Below are positions 60,070 through 64,000 of a stretch of 64,000 nt of DNA, piece after piece. The stretch is from Phreatobacter sp. (GTDB taxonomy: Bacteria > Pseudomonadota > Alphaproteobacteria > Rhizobiales > Phreatobacteraceae): positions 1 to 64,000 of the forward strand of contig NZ_JALHMP010000002.1 of NCBI RefSeq assembly GCF_022843985.1. The letters run 5' to 3'. The notes under the pieces are model-generated. The model was not told the DNA's origin and made no database searches. It saw only the letters and a program-made list of their open reading frames with translations. Both the position numbers and the translations under genes were made by a program. Every line of letters starts with the position of its first letter. Within the stretch, counting starts at the first letter, position 1.

Positions 60070-62241
60070 TCAGAATGCCGCCTTGAGGCCGAAGACGATT
60101 TCCCGGCCCGGCATGGAATTTCCCATGTTGCCGATGCCGTTGGTATTGGCGACCGCGGGGTTGCCAAGGAAGGGCTGCTGGTCGAGCGCGATGAACAAGG
60201 CGTGCTGGTTGACGTTGAAGATGTTGTTCACCGCGACATAGGCGGTCAGGCCCTTGCGCAATTCGCCCTCCAGCCTGGCGTTCCAGACCCAATAGCTGGG
60301 CTTCTGATGGATGAAGGTGCTGGACGGCTCGCCTGCCGGGATCAGCAGCGCCTCCTCGGTGTCGTACCAGATCGGTCCGCGCAGGATGCCGGTCACAGAG
60401 AAGGTCCAGGGAATGGCGGCCCCGGTCCTCTGGCCGAAGCGGGTGCCGATCGCCGCCTGGAATTTGTAGGCCCGCTGGACCTGACGGGAATTGGCGGTGG
60501 GGGCGGCGCCGAAGTCCCTCATATCGAAATTGTAGCCGCCATTGGCGAAGATCGACCAATGCCAGCCGCCGGGCTGTGCCACGAAGGCGCGCATGACGTC
60601 GAGGTTCGCCTGGAGTTCCAGACCGCGGATGACGATGTCACCGGGATTGTTGACGAAATCGGAGACGTTGAGCGCCCCCGCCCGCCGCTGCGAGATGATC
60701 CGCTGCGAGATCGTGTTCTGGAACAGGGCGGCGTCGATGCTGAGACCGTTCCAGGCGAAGGTGGTTCCGATCTCGTACTGGCGGCTCGTTTCGGGCCGAA
60801 GATTGGAATTGCCGAAGACCAGGCCGCCGGCAAGGACCGTGTAATTGCCGGCGAGTTCCGTCGCAGTCGGTGCGCGGAAACCGGTCGACAGGCCAGTGCG
60901 GAAGCTCAGGTGCTCGGTGGCCCTGACAGTCCCGCCGACGGTGTAGGTGGTGGATGTGTAGGGCCGCGAGCCGGTCTGCTGGTTGGCAAGGTTGGGTGTC
61001 GGGTCGAAGCTGGTGGAGCCCCGGGTGTGGCGAAGGCCTGCCCGCAGCACCAGCCGGTCGTCGAAGAGCCGCTGGCTGCTCTCGGCATAGAAGGCCATCA
61101 GCGATTCGGTCTGGTTCGCATCCTGCGGTGCGACCTGGGCCATGGTGTAGGGCGGATTGATCGCTTCCCGGTAACGGGCGGACCGCAGCCAGCTGCGCTC
61201 CAGATTGACGCCAAGCAGCAGTTCATTGCCGGGGAACAGGGTGAAGATGGGCTCGAACTTCGTCCCCATGATGGTCAGGTGGCGGCGGTTGATGTCGAGC
61301 CGCGTGCCGCCGCCGCGCGAGGCCCAGCGGAAGATGTCCTGGTCCTCGACGAGGTAGCTGTGCGAGGTCCATCTGGCGAAATCGGTTGCCGCCCGGCCTG
61401 TATAGACGAAGTCGAACGACGCGTTGGTGCGCTGGTCGCGGTTGAACGTGCTCCACGACGACCCGCGGAAACCGGCATTGTAAATGCCGTCGGAGCGAAC
61501 CGTGATGTCGATGCGGTTGAGGTCGTTCAACTGGTGGCCGAAGGCGCCGGTAACGCCGAGGCGCTGCCATTGGGTGTTGCCCATCAGGCCGCCTCCGGCG
61601 CCCGACGAATAGCTGTCGCGCCTCCCGCCGGAGAGGCCGATATAATAGTCCATCGTGCCATGCTGGCCGGCCGTGTGGGCGCGCCCCTGCACGAGGCCCC
61701 ATGAGCCGCCCTGGATCTCGGCGGCGCTGCCGGAGGTGTTGCGGCCGTTGCGCAGGATGATGTTGATGACGCCGCCCATGGCGCCCGACCCGTAGATCAC
61801 CGAGGCTGGCCCGCGGATCACCTCGATCCGCTCGACATCGGCCGGCGAAAGCTTCGAGATGTTGGCGGTGCCGGCGCGACGGCCGTTGATCAGGACGAGC
61901 ACCTGACTGCGGAAATCCTTACCCTGACCGTCCGAGGCCCCGCCGCGGATGTTGATGGAGGTCTGGCCGGGCGTCCATTCGGAGAAGAAGCCGACGGCGT
62001 TGTCCGAGAGGAGTTCGGTCACTGAGCGGGCGTTCGACCGGCTGATGGCTTCGCTGTCGATCACCTGGACGGTGCCGGTGGTGCGGCTGCGCGGCTCGGG
62101 TCGGCCTGTCGAGGTGACCACGATCTCATCGAGGATGGTCGGCGGCGTCGTTCGGTCTTGCGCAGCGGCGGGAGACGAAAAGGCACACAAAAAAGCAATG
62201 AGCGGGGCAGCCGGCCGGCGCCCGCAGACAAGAATAGACAT
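60070..62241 (-). CDS. btuB: TonB-dependent outer-membrane receptor, cobalamin type (BtuB-like)
   Basis: 723 residues from ATG 62241, fixed by AAGGAGAAATCG; the open frame upstream runs through the riboswitch. Signal peptide 1-27, TonB box around DEIVVTS (38-44), plug domain to about 150 with NIRGGASDGQG, LVLINGRRAG, ERIEVIRGPASVIYGSGAMGGVINI, then the 22-strand barrel ending in Phe (GLKAAF). The upstream cobalamin riboswitch and downstream BtuFCD-type genes identify vitamin B12 or a related corrinoid as the likely cargo. Confidence 0.93.
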   Translation of the reverse strand: MSILVCGRRPAAPLIAFLCAFSSPAAAQDRTTPPTILDEIVVTSTGRPEPRSRTTGTVQVIDSEAISRSNARSVTELLSDNAVGFFSEWTPGQTSINIRGGASDGQGKDFRSQVLVLINGRRAGTANISKLSPADVERIEVIRGPASVIYGSGAMGGVINIILRNGRNTSGSAAEIQGGSWGLVQGRAHTAGQHGTMDYYIGLSGGRRDSYSSGAGGGLMGNTQWQRLGVTGAFGHQLNDLNRIDITVRSDGIYNAGFRGSSWSTFNRDQRTNASFDFVYTGRAATDFARWTSHSYLVEDQDIFRWASRGGGTRLDINRRHLTIMGTKFEPIFTLFPGNELLLGVNLERSWLRSARYREAINPPYTMAQVAPQDANQTESLMAFYAESSQRLFDDRLVLRAGLRHTRGSTSFDPTPNLANQQTGSRPYTSTTYTVGGTVRATEHLSFRTGLSTGFRAPTATELAGNYTVLAGGLVFGNSNLRPETSRQYEIGTTFAWNGLSIDAALFQNTISQRIISQRRAGALNVSDFVNNPGDIVIRGLELQANLDVMRAFVAQPGGWHWSIFANGGYNFDMRDFGAAPTANSRQVQRAYKFQAAIGTRFGQRTGAAIPWTFSVTGILRGPIWYDTEEALLIPAGEPSSTFIHQKPSYWVWNARLEGELRKGLTAYVAVNNIFNVNQHALFIALDQQPFLGNPAVANTNGIGNMGNSMPGREIVFGLKAAF

Positions 62242-62251
62242 CGATTTCTCC

Positions 62252-62270
62252 TTCCGGCCCACCGCCGGAA
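62252..62270 (-). promoter_or_regulatory. Shine-Dalgarno-sequestering hairpin (riboswitch expression platform)
   Basis: On the transcript, TTCCGGC and GCCGGAA (plus positions 62264-62270 and 62252-62258) pair around a 5-nt loop. The 3' arm flows directly into GGAAGGAG, the btuB ribosome-binding site. This is a plausible translational OFF switch used when cobalamin binds upstream. Confidence 0.6.
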
Positions 62271-62280
62271 CAGGGTTGCA

Positions 62281-62462
62281 CACGTCCTCGGCCGGTCTCC
62301 TGGCTCGCGGGTCGACGCGCTCGATCACCCTTCCCGGCCCGAAGGCCAGTGGATATGCGAGGAGCACTCGCCGCTTACAGTTGCGGGGGCAGCCGTGGCT
62401 TTGGACGCGAAGGTCCGCACCACATTCCCGTTTCACTCCCCTGCAGGGGGGGAGCACCGAAA
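62281..62462 (-). promoter_or_regulatory. Cobalamin riboswitch
   Basis: Read on the minus strand, all landmarks occur in order: GAAACGGGAATGTGGTGCGG (5' core), CCACGGCTGCCCCCGCAACT, GTAAGCGGCGAG, ATCCACTGG, CCGGGAAGGGTGATCGAGCG and the B12 box GCCAGGAGACCGGCC (plus 62290-62304). It ends about 40 nt before the btuB start. Binding of adenosylcobalamin or a related corrinoid should turn off btuB and the four genes behind it. Confidence 0.93.
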
Positions 62463-62610
62463 GACGCATACACATGAGCAGACAATCTTGAGTGGAGCAA
62501 GACCGTCATGTGAAAAATGTTATACTATTACTCTTTACCCGCAAGCCCGGGCAGCCCTGGGAGCGTGCACGGGGCAGGTGGTAATCGATGCGACAGACAC
62601 CGGCATGAGT

Positions 62611-62664
62611 GGGGAATGCGGGAGCTTTTCCGGCAGGGTTCGGCTCGTGCCGGTCTCATTCCCC
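62611..62664. repeat. Nested inverted repeat in the intergenic region upstream of the riboswitch
   Basis: GGGGAATG (62611-62618) pairs with CATTCCCC (62657-62664). Inside it CCGGCA (62630-62635) pairs with TGCCGG (62648-62653). CACC at about 62599 and GGTG at about 62665 can extend the outer stem with a bulge. The gap 62463-62885 between riboswitch and FAD oxidoreductase otherwise shows no gene; TATACT at 62521-62526 is an isolated -10-like hexamer on the plus strand. Function unknown; a structured RNA or a terminator of the upstream gene are options. Confidence 0.45.
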
Positions 62665-62885
62665 GGTGTTTCCAGGCCCGGCGAGGGGATGCGCACCGCG
62701 GCTATCAAGGAAGCTTGCCAGGGCCCGGAATCCTTGGTCACCCGCTCCATCCCTTGTGGATTACTCTTGCCCGTTAGGGTGAGGCTCACATCCGCAGCAC
62801 GATATCGGCCGGGCACGTGGCCGGGCCAACCTGGCCGTCTGGTCACGTTGCTCCGGCAGGGTGCGTGGAACGGTCGGGCCGTAGC

Positions 62886-64000
62886 CTAGTCGACCGCGGA
62901 ACGCTCACCGGTGTCCGACAAGGACGCGATCTGCGCCACGGTTACTGGCTTGACCGGCGCGCGAAGGCGCATGTGTCCGATGTCGCTGGGCGACTGTCCC
63001 GTCTCCGCGGCAATGATCGCGACGGTGGTCAGTCCGCACATCCGCGATTGGCATGGCCCCATGCCTGCCCGCGTGAAGGCCTTGACCTGATTCGGCCCCA
63101 TTGCCCCGCGGCGAACAGCCTTGCGGATGTCCCCCGCCGTCACCTCTTCGCAACGACAGACGATCACGTCGTCGGGCGGGCTGAGATGCGACTGTCGCGG
63201 TGCATAGAGCGCGTCGAGGAAGGCGCGGCCGCGCAAGCTGACGGCGAGACGACGTCGCCATTGCCTTTCTGTCCGATCGTCATCTCCCGCTGTTCCCCGC
63301 AGCATGCGCAAGACGCCGAACGCCGCGAGCGCCCCTTCGGCCTCGGCGGCCTGGGCGCCACCGATCCCGCCGGAATCGCCGGCAATGAACAGACCGGGCA
63401 CATCGGTCTGGCCGCTCGCATCACGAACCGGCTCGAAAGCCAGCCGCGCCGCGTTCCAACGGTGCTGGGCGCCAGCGGACCATGTCAGATTGATCTGCGG
63501 GACCACGCCATGGTGCAGCAGCAGAACATGCGCGGGGATTGTTCTTTCCGTGGCGCCCTTGCGGTAGGCGACAGCCGACAGGCGCGTGTCCCCGATCGCG
63601 GCGACCGCCTCCACGCCGCGAATGATGCGCGTCGCCGCAAGCGCCTTGCAGAGGAGGCCGAGCCCCTTGAAGGCGTAGCGGCTGGCCAGGAAGCCGGGGA
63701 CATGGCGCAAAGCCCGCCGCCAGTTCCCGGGGGCTGCCGTATCCAGCAGCGTGTCGATGGCGACGCCCAGCGCTGCATATTGCGCTGCCAGCAGGTAGAG
63801 CAGGGGACCGGTGCCGGCGAGCACCACCGGCCCGTCCGGCACAACCCCGTCGGCCTTCAGCATGGTCTGGGCGGCGCCTGCGGTCATGACACCCGGCAAT
63901 GTCCAGCCGTCGATGGGGAACGGTCGCTCCTGGGCTCCCGTTGCCGCGATGACCACCTTCGCCCTGATGACGACCGCCTTGTCATGGCCGGTTGCGACAC
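62886..64000 (-). CDS. FAD-dependent oxidoreductase with C-terminal [2Fe-2S] domain (opine oxidase A/HcnB-like), 5' end off-window
   Basis: At least 371 residues; the frame is open to the window edge, so the N-terminal FAD loop is missing. Visible: VVIAATGAQERPFPIDGWTLPGVMTAGAAQ, a second Rossmann loop VVLAGTGPLLYLLAAQ, LFIAGDSGGIGGAQAAEAEG, and near the C-terminus a BFD-like cysteine cluster VCRCEEVTAGDI...GMGPCQSRMCG for a [2Fe-2S] centre. This layout matches subunit A of opine/octopine oxidases, hydrogen cyanide synthase HcnB and related amine dehydrogenases, which act with a DAO-type subunit. Partner genes should lie further right. Confidence 0.88.
   Translation of the reverse strand, partial: VATGHDKAVVIRAKVVIAATGAQERPFPIDGWTLPGVMTAGAAQTMLKADGVVPDGPVVLAGTGPLLYLLAAQYAALGVAIDTLLDTAAPGNWRRALRHVPGFLASRYAFKGLGLLCKALAATRIIRGVEAVAAIGDTRLSAVAYRKGATERTIPAHVLLLHHGVVPQINLTWSAGAQHRWNAARLAFEPVRDASGQTDVPGLFIAGDSGGIGGAQAAEAEGALAAFGVLRMLRGTAGDDDRTERQWRRRLAVSLRGRAFLDALYAPRQSHLSPPDDVIVCRCEEVTAGDIRKAVRRGAMGPNQVKAFTRAGMGPCQSRMCGLTTVAIIAAETGQSPSDIGHMRLRAPVKPVTVAQIASLSDTGERSAVD

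Noticed and set aside
62517-62846. Short frames on both strands upstream of the riboswitch
   Set aside because: No motif, no ribosome-binding site; the region is better explained as regulatory or structured DNA.
1-64000. CRISPR arrays, tRNA or rRNA genes
   Set aside because: No regularly spaced direct repeats and no recognisable tRNA or rRNA segment seen on reading both strands; a covariance-model scan was not possible.

Overview
The window is high-GC DNA with strong G/C bias at third codon positions, short overlaps between genes and frequent GTG/TTG starts. The gene families point to an alphaproteobacterium, most likely in the Hyphomicrobiales (Rhizobiales): TTT and TRAP solute receptors, FCD-type GntR regulators, a sox/flavocytochrome c cluster, a dense methyl-accepting/two-component signalling block, and REP-like palindromes. 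I see no tRNA, rRNA or CRISPR array, so the genus cannot be fixed. It looks like an ordinary chromosomal accessory/catabolic region. The exceptions are an IS21-like terminus at the extreme left edge, two decayed gene remnants, and AT-rich patches around a lone LysR gene.

Layout. (a) 1-2.1 kb: IS21-family end, gene remnant, DUF302 secreted protein, variant metallophosphoesterase. (b) 2.3-9.9 kb: a carbohydrate/sugar-acid catabolic cluster (enolase-superfamily dehydratase, Gfo/Idh/MocA dehydrogenase, DUF993 aldolase-like protein, two TIM-barrel isomerases, TTT receptor, TetR regulator). A shared 15-bp motif lies upstream of both outward-facing ends. (c) 10.2-13.1 kb: basic amino-acid decarboxylase and GNAT acetyltransferase. 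(d) 13.2-18.2 kb: FCD GntR regulator divergent from an extradiol-dioxygenase-like VOC protein, alpha/beta hydrolase, Ldh-family dehydrogenase and TTT receptor. (e) 18.5-19.6 kb: Tat-exported intradiol-fold protein with a di-heme ferric-reductase-like membrane protein. (f) 19.7-23.3 kb: compact sulfur operon (YeeE/TsuA-like transporter, cytochrome c, FCSD flavoprotein, SoxY, SoxZ).

(g) 23.7-31.5 kb: OmpR/EnvZ-type pair, heavy-metal RND pump with an unusual fused adaptor, small metal-associated periplasmic proteins including DUF305. (h) 31.7-37.5 kb: TRAP transporter (M, Q, P), Ldh-family dehydrogenase and SDR in one operon. It is divergent from a GntR regulator carrying two winged-helix domains, with a perfect palindrome between them. 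(i) 38-47.8 kb: LysR, two chemoreceptors, a 950-residue hybrid kinase divergent from an RpfG-like HD-GYP regulator. (j) 48.5-52.8 kb: AcrAB-type RND efflux pump. (k) 52.9-55.8 kb: RsbQ-like hydrolase overlapping a PAS-PAS-GGDEF-EAL protein. (l) 55.9-62.5 kb: HAD remnant, then a cobalamin-riboswitch operon btuB-btuF-btuC-btuD ending in an LLM flavoenzyme. (m) 62.9-64 kb: 5'-truncated FAD/[2Fe-2S] oxidoreductase of the opine oxidase/HcnB type.

Most units follow one plan: a substrate-binding receptor, two to five enzymes and a dedicated regulator. The most interesting candidates for new biology are the RsbQ-like/c-di-GMP pair, the B12-controlled LLM enzyme, the Tat/di-heme pair, the minimal SoxYZ-FCSD operon and the DUF993 pathway.
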